Assembly: GCA_002314795.1 (NCBI GenBank)
Contig: DCHI01000036.1
Location: 8,613 to 48,055 of the forward strand
Reading direction: 5' to 3'
DNA length: 39,443 bases
From: Bacteroidales bacterium UBA1756
GTDB lineage: Bacteria > Bacteroidota > Bacteroidia > Bacteroidales > WCHB1-69
Positions within the stretch are counted from its first letter, which is position 1. Each line of letters opens with the position of its first letter. The notes beneath the pieces were generated by a model that did not search any database, was not told the origin of the DNA, and worked only from the letters and a program-made list of their open reading frames with translations. Shown here in pieces: positions 17,397 through 25,059 of this stretch. A program made the translations under genes and the position numbers.

Positions 17397-17484
17397 TACA
17401 ATTGCACGGATGTGTTTGTGATTAAAAATCTCCTCTTTTCTGAAAAAAACTCACTACCAGCGTTTTGCATTCCTTTTGTGAAAA

Positions 17485-20400
17485 ATGAGCAAAAAAGTAC
17501 TGTTTGTTGACTTGGAAGTGGATATTAACGACAAAAAGATCCACGATTTTGGCGCCCTGCGCTCTGACGGTTCTGTACTCCATTCTCACTCAGCCAAAGA
17601 TTTTGCTGACTTTATCGACGATAGTCCGTTCATTTGTGGACACAATCTTGTCCACCACGATTTGACGTACCTGCGTCCCGTCGTGACAATTACAAAAATT
17701 CCTATTGATACACTCTACCTTTCTCCGCTCCTTTTTCCGAAAAAACCTTATCATAAACTTCTGAAAAACGATAAGTTACAAGTTGCAGAATTGAACAATC
17801 CCGTGCAGGATTGCCAAAAATGTCAAGATCTGTTTTATGATGAGGTGAATGCTTTTGAGGCTTTGGCAGCGCCTTTACAACAAATCTTTTGTGACCTGCT
17901 TTTTGAGTTCGAGGAATTTTCCGGCTTTTTTCAATATCTGGAAAAAAAAGTGTCGCAAGCAGAGTCACGAATTTCTTTAAAAAATCTTTTTACAAATAAA
18001 AAAGATATTGAAAAACAGCAGGTTGCAAACGATATTGCGACCTATTTTTCTGAACGAATCTGTGCCAATGCGCCGTTATTGGAATTAGTGACAACGTGTC
18101 CGCGCGAATTGGCGTACGCTCTGGCTCTTATTGAAACAAATGATTCGCATTCGGTAACACCTCCGTGGTTATTGTTTCATTTCCCGCGTTTTGAGTTCGT
18201 TTTGCTTCAGTTGCGAAATACGCCGTGTAAGTCCGGCTGCTCTTATTGTCAACAACGGTTTGATCCGCGTGGAAATCTTTCTAAATTCTTCGGTTTCAAA
18301 GACTTCCGTACTTACAATGGAGAACCATTGCAAGAACAGGCGGTCAGAACTGCTGTGGCTGGCGACTCGTTATTGGCCATCTTCCCGACGGGCGGTGGAA
18401 AGTCACTCACCTTCCAGCTGCCGGCACTGATTGCTGCACAAGCTGCTCACGCACTCACCGTCGTCATATCACCGTTGCAGTCGCTGATGAAGGACCAAGT
18501 AGATCATCTTGCCGAAGCAGGTATCACCGAAGCTGTAACTATCAACGGAATGCTTGATCCCATCAGCCGTGCCAAAGCCATTGAGCAGGTTGCTGACGGG
18601 ACGGCATCATTACTGTACATCGCGCCGGAGTCCCTTCGGTCGAATACGATTTGCAAATTGCTTTCGTCTCGACAAATCGCTCGTTTCGTCATTGATGAAG
18701 CTCACTGTTTTTCCGCCTGGGGGCAGGATTTTCGTGTTGATTATCTTTACATTGGAGATTTTATTCGAAAATTAGAAAAGCAGAAAGGCGACAATTATCG
18801 TATCCCCGTTTCCTGTTTCACCGCTACCGCAAAGCAAAAAGTGGTTAGCGACATTTGCGACTATTTCAAAAATAAATTGGAGACTCCGATGCGAATTATT
18901 GCCTCCAATGCTTCGCGTGAAAATCTTCACTATGCGGTTCTTTATGCCGCTTCTGATGCGGAAAAATACGAGGCGCTGCGCCGGCTTCTCTCCGGTAAAG
19001 ATTGCCCTACCATCGTTTATGTTTCACGGACAAAATCTGCGGAAAATTTAGCATCCAAACTTTGCAAAGATGGTTTTTCTGCCCGTCCGTACCACGGGAA
19101 AATGGATTCCAATGATAAAATTGAAATCCAGAATGCCTTTACGAACAATGAAATCCGTATCATTGTCGCCACATCGGCTTTCGGAATGGGTGTGGATAAA
19201 AAAGATGTCGGTTTGGTAATTCATCACGACATTTCAGACTCCCTTGAAAATTATGTCCAAGAGGCGGGACGCGCCGGCCGTGACCCGATGATGCAAGCCG
19301 ATTGCTATGTGCTTTTCAATGACAGCGATTTGGATCAGCATTTTTTGCTTTTGAATCAAACAAAATTGAGTATCAGCCAGATACAACAGGTTTGGAAGGC
19401 AATCAAAGACTTGTCGAAGAAACGAAACAAAGTCTGTTGTTCCGCTTTGGAAATTGCACGGCAGTCGGGTTGGGAAGAAAGTCCCCGTATGGTTGAAACA
19501 CTGATTCGCTCGGCCATCGCCGCCTTGGAACAAGCCGGTTTGGTGCAGCGCGGAAATAATGTGCCACGGGTGTATGCAACCAGTATTTTGGTAAAAAATA
19601 TGGAAGAAGCAGCTACCAAGTTGCAAGATTCCAAACTGTTTGGGGACGTTGAACGCCAGAACGCCATCCGCATCATCAAGTCCCTCATTTCCGCACGTAG
19701 CGTCGCTAAAGCGCAAGACGACGAGGCAGAGTCGCGAGTTGATTACCTCGCTGACATCCTTGGTCTGGAAAAAACTGACGTGGTCAATGCCGTCAACAAA
19801 ATGCGGCAGGAAAAAATTCTGGCTGACACTTTTGATATGTCGGCGCAAATTATTCAGAGTGACTCGGTGAAAAGTAGCGTCCATTTGCTTGAGCAGATGG
19901 CAAAATTGGAGCGTTTTCTCAACACACAAATTTTGCCCAATGGCATCCAGCTGACACTGAAGGAACTGAATGAATTGGCACTGAAAAACGGTATAGCCAA
20001 TTCTAACGTCAAGAATATTAGAATTTTATTGAACTTCTTGATTATAAATAAAATAATAAAAAAACAGGAAGATTCGAATAGCGGAAATGTGACGTTGATT
20101 CCTATGTTTCAAAAAGAGAGGGTGGAACAAAAGTTTGAATGTCGCATCTCGCTTTGTCGTTTCATCATACAGCAACTCTTTCTGAAGGCACAAACTATGT
20201 TGCCCGCGAAGGACGGAAGCAAGCCTGTCGTTTTTTCAGTAGTCGCTCTTTTGGAAAAGTATAATCAGCAGCCACAAATGGACTTCGGTAATTCTCCGGT
20301 TCATCTTGACGATGTGCAGGACGCGTTGCTGTATCTTTCCAAAATCGGTTGCCTGCGATTGGAAGGTGGTTTTATGGTACTTTATAATAGTTTGGAAATC

Positions 20401-22338
20401 AATGTTATAGCAGAAAGAAACAGGGGCTATAAAATTGATGATTACAAATTATTGAATGAATTTTATAAGCAGAAGATCCAACAAATTCACATCGTAGGGG
20501 AGTATGCCAACTTGATGGTTCGAAATTATGATGCGGCCCTGAAATTTGTTCACGACTATTTTCATTTGGATTTCAAAAAATTCATCAGCACCTATTTCAA
20601 GGGAGAGCGCGGTCTTCAAATTGACAAAAATATCACTCCGGAAAAATATAGGCAGTTGTTCGGTGAATTGTCTGCACGTCAGTTGGAAATCATCAATGAC
20701 AAATCGAAACGGATTGTGGTGGCAGCAGGACCGGGCAGTGGCAAGACGCGCGTTTTGGTGCATAAGTTGGCATCGCTGCTGTTGATGGAGGACGTAAAGT
20801 CGGAACAGCTTCTTATGCTCACCTTTTCACGGGCAGCGGCCATCGAGTTCAAAAGTCGCCTAATTGATTTGATCGGTCCGGCTGCTTATTATGTGGAAAT
20901 CAAAACGTTCCACTCTTTTTGCTTTGACTTATTGGGTAAAAACGGCAATTTGGAAGAGGTTCAGGATGTGGTAAAGACGGCCGTTGAAAAAATCAGAAAC
21001 GATGAAGTTGAGGCGGGAAAGATTAGTAAATCGGTGGTCGTGGTTGATGAGGCGCAAGATATGGACGTCAATGAATTTGCGTTGCTTCGTGCGCTGATGG
21101 AGCACAATGAAAAAGAGATGCGTTTGATTGCCGTCGGGGATGACGACCAAAACATTTATGAATTCAGAGGTTCCAATTCCAATTATTTTAAATCGTTATT
21201 GGTTGATAATGAAGTTGTTTCGTATGAAATGACTGAAAATTACAGAAGTTGTTGTGAGGTAGTTCTTGCCGCCAACACTTTTGCAAAACAGATTCGCGAC
21301 CGTATGAAAACCACTCCCATTCAGGCGGCTTCGTCCGAAGATGGGGAGGTGATTGTTGTGCGGCACCACAGTCAGAATTTGGAAGTTCCTCTTGTTAAAC
21401 ATTTGTTGAAACGACAACAATCGGGGCGTACGTGTGTGCTGACATCTACGAATGACGAAGCGCTCCGCGTATTAGGACTTTTACTCCATAATAATCTGAA
21501 AGCCAAATTGATACAATCTTCTGATGGCTTCCGTTTTTTTGATCTGGTTGAAGTTCGTTATTTTCTGAATTGTATCGACTATCAGTTGAAATCCCCTTTG
21601 ATTAGCGATGAACAGTGGAACAATGCGAAAAATGCGCTGCATCAGGCATTTTCAACAAGTGCCAACTGGGATTTGATTTCTTCATTTATAGACAAATTTG
21701 AAACCGTTTATCAAAAAAAATATCGTAGTGATTTGCGCGATTTTGTAATGGAATCGCAGTTGGAGGATTTTTGTGAGGACGGAACAACGCCAATCTTTGT
21801 TTCCACCATTCATAAATCCAAGGGGCGTGAATTTGACCAGGTGTTTATGTTGTTGGATGGGGTCGCTTTGCGTACGGATGAAGAACGGCGCCGGTTGTAC
21901 GTAGGTATGACACGTGCCAAGAAATCGTTGGTGATTCACTGTAACAATGACGTAATGGATTGTTTGCAAATGCCAGATATTCAATGGTATAATGATGTGA
22001 ATGCGTATCAGTCCCCTGAAAAAATTATGTTACATCTTTCGCATCGTGATGTCTATTTGGACTTTTGTAGAAATTATCAGCAGGTGATAGGTGGCTTGCG
22101 TTCGGGGCAACCTTTGCAGATGATGGGTGACGGATTATCGGTGATATATAATGGTGTGACGGTGCCTGTTGTCAAGTATTCCCGTGCTTTCGGGGAACGA
22201 TTGGAAAAAGTGCGTTCGTTAGGTTATGAACCGCATTCGGCAGTCATACGTTTTATCGTGCTATGGCGCGGTGAAAATGACGCTTACGAAACGGCCATCG
22301 TTTTACCGACATTGACGTTGCAAAAGAAGAACGGGTAA
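17485..22338 (+). CDS. Exonuclease-RecQ-UvrD fusion helicase
   Basis: This 1,617-residue protein joins three enzymatic modules. Residues 1 to about 125 resemble a DEDD 3'-5' exonuclease: FVDLEVD (D9, E11), GHNLVHHD (D59) and NNPVQD (D109). A Cys cluster CKSGCSYC (about 248-255) precedes a RecQ-type superfamily 2 helicase (about 275-640) with FPTGGGKS, DEAHCFSAWG, FTATA, GMGVDKKDV and QEAGRAGRD. A helical linker leads to a UvrD-type superfamily 1 helicase (about 1065-1500) with AAGPGSGKT, TFSRAAA, DEAQD, GDDDQNIYEFRG, ENYRS, TIHKSKG and YVGMTRAKK. Both ATPase motif sets look intact. A final domain of about 110 residues is unassigned. It should unwind and trim DNA in the cytoplasm. Similar long RecQ proteins exist in other bacteria, but their pathway is not established. 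The gene stands alone, 117 bp after the giant gene. Confidence 0.88.
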   Translation: MSKKVLFVDLEVDINDKKIHDFGALRSDGSVLHSHSAKDFADFIDDSPFICGHNLVHHDLTYLRPVVTITKIPIDTLYLSPLLFPKKPYHKLLKNDKLQVAELNNPVQDCQKCQDLFYDEVNAFEALAAPLQQIFCDLLFEFEEFSGFFQYLEKKVSQAESRISLKNLFTNKKDIEKQQVANDIATYFSERICANAPLLELVTTCPRELAYALALIETNDSHSVTPPWLLFHFPRFEFVLLQLRNTPCKSGCSYCQQRFDPRGNLSKFFGFKDFRTYNGEPLQEQAVRTAVAGDSLLAIFPTGGGKSLTFQLPALIAAQAAHALTVVISPLQSLMKDQVDHLAEAGITEAVTINGMLDPISRAKAIEQVADGTASLLYIAPESLRSNTICKLLSSRQIARFVIDEAHCFSAWGQDFRVDYLYIGDFIRKLEKQKGDNYRIPVSCFTATAKQKVVSDICDYFKNKLETPMRIIASNASRENLHYAVLYAASDAEKYEALRRLLSGKDCPTIVYVSRTKSAENLASKLCKDGFSARPYHGKMDSNDKIEIQNAFTNNEIRIIVATSAFGMGVDKKDVGLVIHHDISDSLENYVQEAGRAGRDPMMQADCYVLFNDSDLDQHFLLLNQTKLSISQIQQVWKAIKDLSKKRNKVCCSALEIARQSGWEESPRMVETLIRSAIAALEQAGLVQRGNNVPRVYATSILVKNMEEAATKLQDSKLFGDVERQNAIRIIKSLISARSVAKAQDDEAESRVDYLADILGLEKTDVVNAVNKMRQEKILADTFDMSAQIIQSDSVKSSVHLLEQMAKLERFLNTQILPNGIQLTLKELNELALKNGIANSNVKNIRILLNFLIINKIIKKQEDSNSGNVTLIPMFQKERVEQKFECRISLCRFIIQQLFLKAQTMLPAKDGSKPVVFSVVALLEKYNQQPQMDFGNSPVHLDDVQDALLYLSKIGCLRLEGGFMVLYNSLEINVIAERNRGYKIDDYKLLNEFYKQKIQQIHIVGEYANLMVRNYDAALKFVHDYFHLDFKKFISTYFKGERGLQIDKNITPEKYRQLFGELSARQLEIINDKSKRIVVAAGPGSGKTRVLVHKLASLLLMEDVKSEQLLMLTFSRAAAIEFKSRLIDLIGPAAYYVEIKTFHSFCFDLLGKNGNLEEVQDVVKTAVEKIRNDEVEAGKISKSVVVVDEAQDMDVNEFALLRALMEHNEKEMRLIAVGDDDQNIYEFRGSNSNYFKSLLVDNEVVSYEMTENYRSCCEVVLAANTFAKQIRDRMKTTPIQAASSEDGEVIVVRHHSQNLEVPLVKHLLKRQQSGRTCVLTSTNDEALRVLGLLLHNNLKAKLIQSSDGFRFFDLVEVRYFLNCIDYQLKSPLISDEQWNNAKNALHQAFSTSANWDLISSFIDKFETVYQKKYRSDLRDFVMESQLEDFCEDGTTPIFVSTIHKSKGREFDQVFMLLDGVALRTDEERRRLYVGMTRAKKSLVIHCNNDVMDCLQMPDIQWYNDVNAYQSPEKIMLHLSHRDVYLDFCRNYQQVIGGLRSGQPLQMMGDGLSVIYNGVTVPVVKYSRAFGERLEKVRSLGYEPHSAVIRFIVLWRGENDAYETAIVLPTLTLQKKNG

Positions 22339-22346
22339 ATCAACTA

Positions 22347-22374
22347 CTCACTACTCACCGCTCACTACTCACCG
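22347..22374 (+). repeat. 14-bp perfect tandem duplication
   Basis: CTCACTACTCACCG occurs twice head to tail just after the helicase stop codon. It lies in noncoding sequence and shows no hairpin potential. It looks like a small slippage-type repeat. Confidence 0.6.
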
Positions 22375-22439
22375 ATTCAACAGCAATGACACAAAAAAAA
22401 TTAAACTATAAAAATCCGTTAAATTATTGAAAAAATTTG

Positions 22440-22447
22440 TAATTTTG
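22440..22447 (+). promoter_or_regulatory. -7 element for the small membrane protein gene
   Basis: TAATTTTG matches TAnnTTTG and is followed by GCGG, as often seen in this phylum. No clear TTTG is present 19-21 bp upstream. It would give a leader of about 90 nt before the ATG at 22545. Confidence 0.45.
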
Positions 22448-22544
22448 CGGCTCGTTTCCTTTTTGAATTTTGTTTAACGGGCTTCGCAAAATTCAGAAGA
22501 ACGATGTGCAAATAGTAAAAAAGAAGTCCAAAAAAAATTTTTTT

Positions 22545-22925
22545 ATGAGCAAACAGGCAGTTATCGAGTGTATTGAAGGCCTTATTGGCATTCTGTTATG
22601 GGTTTTATATATCAAGTTCTTTCCCGCAATACAGGAAGGCTGGGTGTATTTGCCTCTTTTTGTGAGTGGCATTATAGCCCTGATTATGATATTTAAAAGA
22701 AAAAATTACGCAGTTCCAGATGGTTTTGCTCCCTACTATAGAAAAGCCAATATCGGAACGATCATATTAACCTTGTTTGTGTGCGTAATTGCTTTCTTGT
22801 CACAGAGTTCATATTCTGGCGAAGTGATGAATTGGGGATTATGGCTGGTTTTCGTTACTTATTTCTTCCTATTTTGTCACGGTATTGCATTAAGGTTAAA
22901 CTATAATCAATATAAAAAGAAGTAA
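22545..22925 (+). CDS. Small four-helix membrane protein of unknown function
   Basis: The 126-residue product has four hydrophobic segments (about residues 10-28, 34-51, 66-83 and 96-115) separated by short charged loops, and it ends in a lysine run. I do not recognise a family. The ATG at 22545 is chosen because it follows an A/T-rich tract and starts a compact protein; an in-frame ATG at 22470 would add 25 lysine-rich residues. It lies between the helicase gene and a bidirectional terminator, with its own candidate promoter at 22440, so it is probably a single-gene unit. It is located in the inner membrane; nothing shows a substrate or partner. Confidence 0.65.
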   Translation: MSKQAVIECIEGLIGILLWVLYIKFFPAIQEGWVYLPLFVSGIIALIMIFKRKNYAVPDGFAPYYRKANIGTIILTLFVCVIAFLSQSSYSGEVMNWGLWLVFVTYFFLFCHGIALRLNYNQYKKK

Positions 22926-22960
22926 CAGGTAAATCCAACGGCATCAAAATTGCACGCAAT

Positions 22961-22998
22961 AAAAAAGCACTTACAAATCCTCGTAAGTGCTTTTTTTT
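22961..22998. terminator. Bidirectional intrinsic terminator
   Basis: A perfect 8-bp stem (GCACTTAC at 22967-22974 with GTAAGTGC at 22983-22990) has an A6 run on its left and a T8 run on its right. It can end transcription of the small membrane protein gene on the plus strand and of the tRNA-Val on the minus strand. Confidence 0.88.
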
Positions 22999-23000
22999 AG

Positions 23001-23078
23001 TGGTGATCTGTACTGGATTTGAACCAGTGACCTCTTGCCTGTCAAGCAAGCGCTCTAAACCAACTGAGCTAACAGATC
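23001..23078 (-). tRNA. tRNA-Val (anticodon GAC)
   Basis: The 78-nt cloverleaf folds completely. The acceptor stem GATCTGT/ACAGATC is followed by discriminator A and an encoded CCA (complement of 23001-23003). The D stem is GCTC/GAGC. The anticodon stem CTTGC/GCAAG has the loop TTGACAG, giving anticodon GAC, which reads GUC and GUU valine codons. The T stem ACTGG/CCAGT encloses TTCAAAT. The D loop contains the conserved GG. The variable loop has five bases. It is flanked by its own promoter (23097-23126) and by the terminator at 22961-22998, so it is a monocistronic tRNA. Confidence 0.97.
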
Positions 23079-23096
23079 ATTGCTTGATTGAGGTTG

Positions 23097-23126
23097 CAAA
23101 AGTACACCTTTTTTTTATTTTTGCAA
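23097..23126 (-). promoter_or_regulatory. Promoter of tRNA-Val
   Basis: On the minus strand a -33 TTG (complement of 23124-23126) is followed, after 19 bp, by the -7 element TACTTTTG (complement of 23097-23104). This is an excellent match to the Bacteroidota housekeeping promoter and lies about 20 bp before the mature tRNA 5' end. Confidence 0.8.
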
Positions 23127-23249
23127 GGATTTTTTGTAAATTGTAATTATTTGAAAATAAGATATTTAATTCGTACCTCTTTTGGAGATGCGTAAATCTT
23201 TCTCCTTTTTTGGATACAATTGAATCATTTGGCCTGCATTTCTTCTAAA

Positions 23250-23558
23250 ATGAAAAAAGTAAAAATTACCGTCATTCGGAAGGCCCATTATCAGGACTTG
23301 TCTGAAAAATACGAGAACCCAATTGAACACGCCTGCGACTTGCAGGAAGGACAAGTTTTTATTTCCGAAAATTGGCAACGTCCTGAGGGACTATGCGAAA
23401 GCGCGTGGGGAACCCTTTCTCCTTTCGTGCTCGCCTTGTCGCACGGCGCCTCCGATTTCTATGACGGCTGGATGAAAAATCCACATTCCGCTATGCTCTC
23501 TTGCAATGACGGCTTCCGGCCGGTCAGCTTTTTAGTGGAAACAATCGAATCAGAATAA
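23250..23558 (+). CDS. TIGR04076 family protein
   Basis: The 102-residue product starts MKKVKITVIRK and contains EGQVFISENW, PEGLCESAW, HGASDFYDGWMKNP and CNDGFRPV. These are the conserved blocks I know from the TIGR04076 family of small cytoplasmic proteins, common in anaerobes and of unknown function. The conserved Cys residues in ESAW and CNDG contexts and the HG motif suggest a redox or metal role, but nothing here proves it. I chose the ATG at 23250 because the family begins at this point; an upstream in-frame ATG would add ten unrelated residues. It has no operon partner. A plus-strand TATTTTTG at 23116-23123 could be its -7 element. Confidence 0.8.
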   Translation: MKKVKITVIRKAHYQDLSEKYENPIEHACDLQEGQVFISENWQRPEGLCESAWGTLSPFVLALSHGASDFYDGWMKNPHSAMLSCNDGFRPVSFLVETIESE

Positions 23559-23786
23559 TTGCCCCGTCTGATAGCCATAACAGGTGAAACTGTATAAATG
23601 TGAGGGACACGTATGTCTCTTCATTTGTCTGGCGTTCATCAAGAAGAGAGTGAAGGATGGAGGATGTGACAGAGAAAGCTCAGTATCTCTGATGAATGCT
23701 GATTCTCTGGATATCTGAGGAGTTACAAATGTTTTGTAGAGCCTTGACAAAAATGGGCCTTGATGGCCTATCGTTTTTTCAGAAAA
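23559..23786. terminator. Spacer with a weak minus-strand terminator after the amidase gene
   Basis: This convergent spacer contains no convincing gene. Near the amidase end, a GGCC-TTGAT-GGCC hairpin (23756-23768) is followed on the minus strand by CATTTTTG. The stem has only four G/C pairs, so the terminator call is tentative. The remainder shows no repeats or strong structure. Confidence 0.3.
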
Positions 23787-24953
23787 CTATTCCGTCAATT
23801 TTCGTGCCTCCGTCACCGGAATCTTTTTGCCATCCTGAAAGGCAATGATGAAGGCGTCCGGAAATTTGGTTTTCGCCTTTTTCAAAACAACTTGCACATC
23901 GGCAAACTTCTTTTCATTTCCCAACGTGTATTTCCATAAATTCCCTTCTTGATATTTTTCAACTCCTTCTAAACCAAGATATTTCGGATCATTTTTCCCT
24001 AAATTTTCAGGAGAAGCAAAAATCTGCACTTTGTAAACGATGCCCGTCGTTGCCAGTGCCGGTGTGCTTTCAGACGTGTCATCCACCGGTCTTAAACTGT
24101 TGGCACTTTCAGACGGGGCCGGCGTCGGCTCGTCGCTTTTGCCGCTCGTGACGGCAGGCGCGGTAATCAGAGCCGTGTTTCCACCTTCAACCTGGTTTTT
24201 GTATTCGATGAAAGCATTGCAAATCGAGGTGGCAAGCGCCTTTTGCGATGACGGATTGAGCAAGAAGTCCTCTTCGGTTTTGTTCGAAATGAAACCGAGT
24301 TCTATCAGAATGCTGGGCATAGCCACTTTGTGAAGAACCCAGAATCCGGCCTGCTGGACTTGGCGGTCACGGAAATGGGTGCATTTCAGCAAGTTTTTCT
24401 GAACCTTGGACGCCAATTGTACCGAACTTTCCAAGTAAGCATTGCTGTAAAGGGAGAAGATAACGTAGGATTCGGGCGAGTTGGGATTGAAATCACCGTA
24501 TTTGTTCTTGTAATCTTTTTCCAATAGCATTGCCGCATTCTCTTTTTTAGCCACTTCCAGGTTGGAGGCGGTTTTGTGAAGCCCCATAACAAAAGTCTCT
24601 ACACCATTGGCTGACTTGCTGTCGCTGGAGTTGCAATGGATGGAAATGAAAAGGTCCGCGTGCTTGTCGTTGGCAATTTTGGAGCGGTTGTACAAAGGAA
24701 TGAACACGTCCGTTTTCCGAGTGTAAAAAACCGATACGTCGGGACAGTTTTGTGAAATCAGTTTGCCCACTTCCAAAGCAACGGCAAGGTTGACATCCTT
24801 TTCTTTTCCGCGAGAACCGACGGCCCCGGGGTCGTCTCCTCCGTGACCGGCATCAATCACGATTTTGCTGATCATATCCTTGGCTTGAGGAAACGCTTGA
24901 ACGTTAAAAAAAGCAAATAGAACCAATAATAAAAACCATTTTTTTGTGTTCAT
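23787..24953 (-). CDS. N-acetylmuramoyl-L-alanine amidase with SPOR domain
   Basis: The 388-residue protein starts with a signal peptide (MNTKKW, then a hydrophobic core to about residue 22). An Amidase_3 catalytic domain covers about residues 28-245. Visible zinc ligands are His in DAGHGG, Glu in GKEKDVNLAVAL and His in SIHCNSS; the catalytic Glu lies in LIELGFISN. A Pro/Ser/Thr-rich linker (about 255-305) leads to a C-terminal SPOR-like domain beginning IVYKVQIFAS, which in relatives binds glycan strands lacking stem peptides at the division septum. It should cleave the bond between MurNAc and L-Ala in the periplasm during cell separation. The ATG at 24953 fits the signal peptide; an upstream Met would add 33 residues before it. 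It is divergent from lptD. Confidence 0.92.
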   Translation of the reverse strand: MNTKKWFLLLVLFAFFNVQAFPQAKDMISKIVIDAGHGGDDPGAVGSRGKEKDVNLAVALEVGKLISQNCPDVSVFYTRKTDVFIPLYNRSKIANDKHADLFISIHCNSSDSKSANGVETFVMGLHKTASNLEVAKKENAAMLLEKDYKNKYGDFNPNSPESYVIFSLYSNAYLESSVQLASKVQKNLLKCTHFRDRQVQQAGFWVLHKVAMPSILIELGFISNKTEEDFLLNPSSQKALATSICNAFIEYKNQVEGGNTALITAPAVTSGKSDEPTPAPSESANSLRPVDDTSESTPALATTGIVYKVQIFASPENLGKNDPKYLGLEGVEKYQEGNLWKYTLGNEKKFADVQVVLKKAKTKFPDAFIIAFQDGKKIPVTEARKLTE

Positions 24954-24971
24954 AAAGGTTGGTTTTTTATG

Positions 24972-25006
24972 TATTTTTGAAACTTTTTTTCGGGGTCGCA
25001 AAATTA
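24972..25006. promoter_or_regulatory. Divergent promoters of the amidase gene and lptD
   Basis: On the plus strand TATTTTTG at 24972-24979 can serve lptD. On the minus strand TAATTTTG (complement of 24999-25006) can serve the amidase gene. The two -7 elements face apart within the 106-bp intergenic region. Neither has a clear -33 TTTG at 19-21 bp. Confidence 0.5.
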
Positions 25007-25059
25007 TTATAAATATAAAAAATATTATAGGGTTGTCTTTACGAGAAATCAACGTTAGA

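Noticed and set aside
19234..19929. 231-codon minus-strand reading frame inside the helicase gene
   Set aside because: The opposite strand encodes conserved RecQ motifs here; the antisense product has no recognisable feature.
22855..23049. 64-codon minus-strand reading frame
   Set aside because: Its N-terminal half is the translation of tRNA-Val(GAC) and it then crosses the terminator.
23550..23750. 66-codon minus-strand reading frame downstream of the amidase gene
   Set aside because: Composition is not protein-like, no family is recognised, and it slightly overlaps the end of the TIGR04076 gene.
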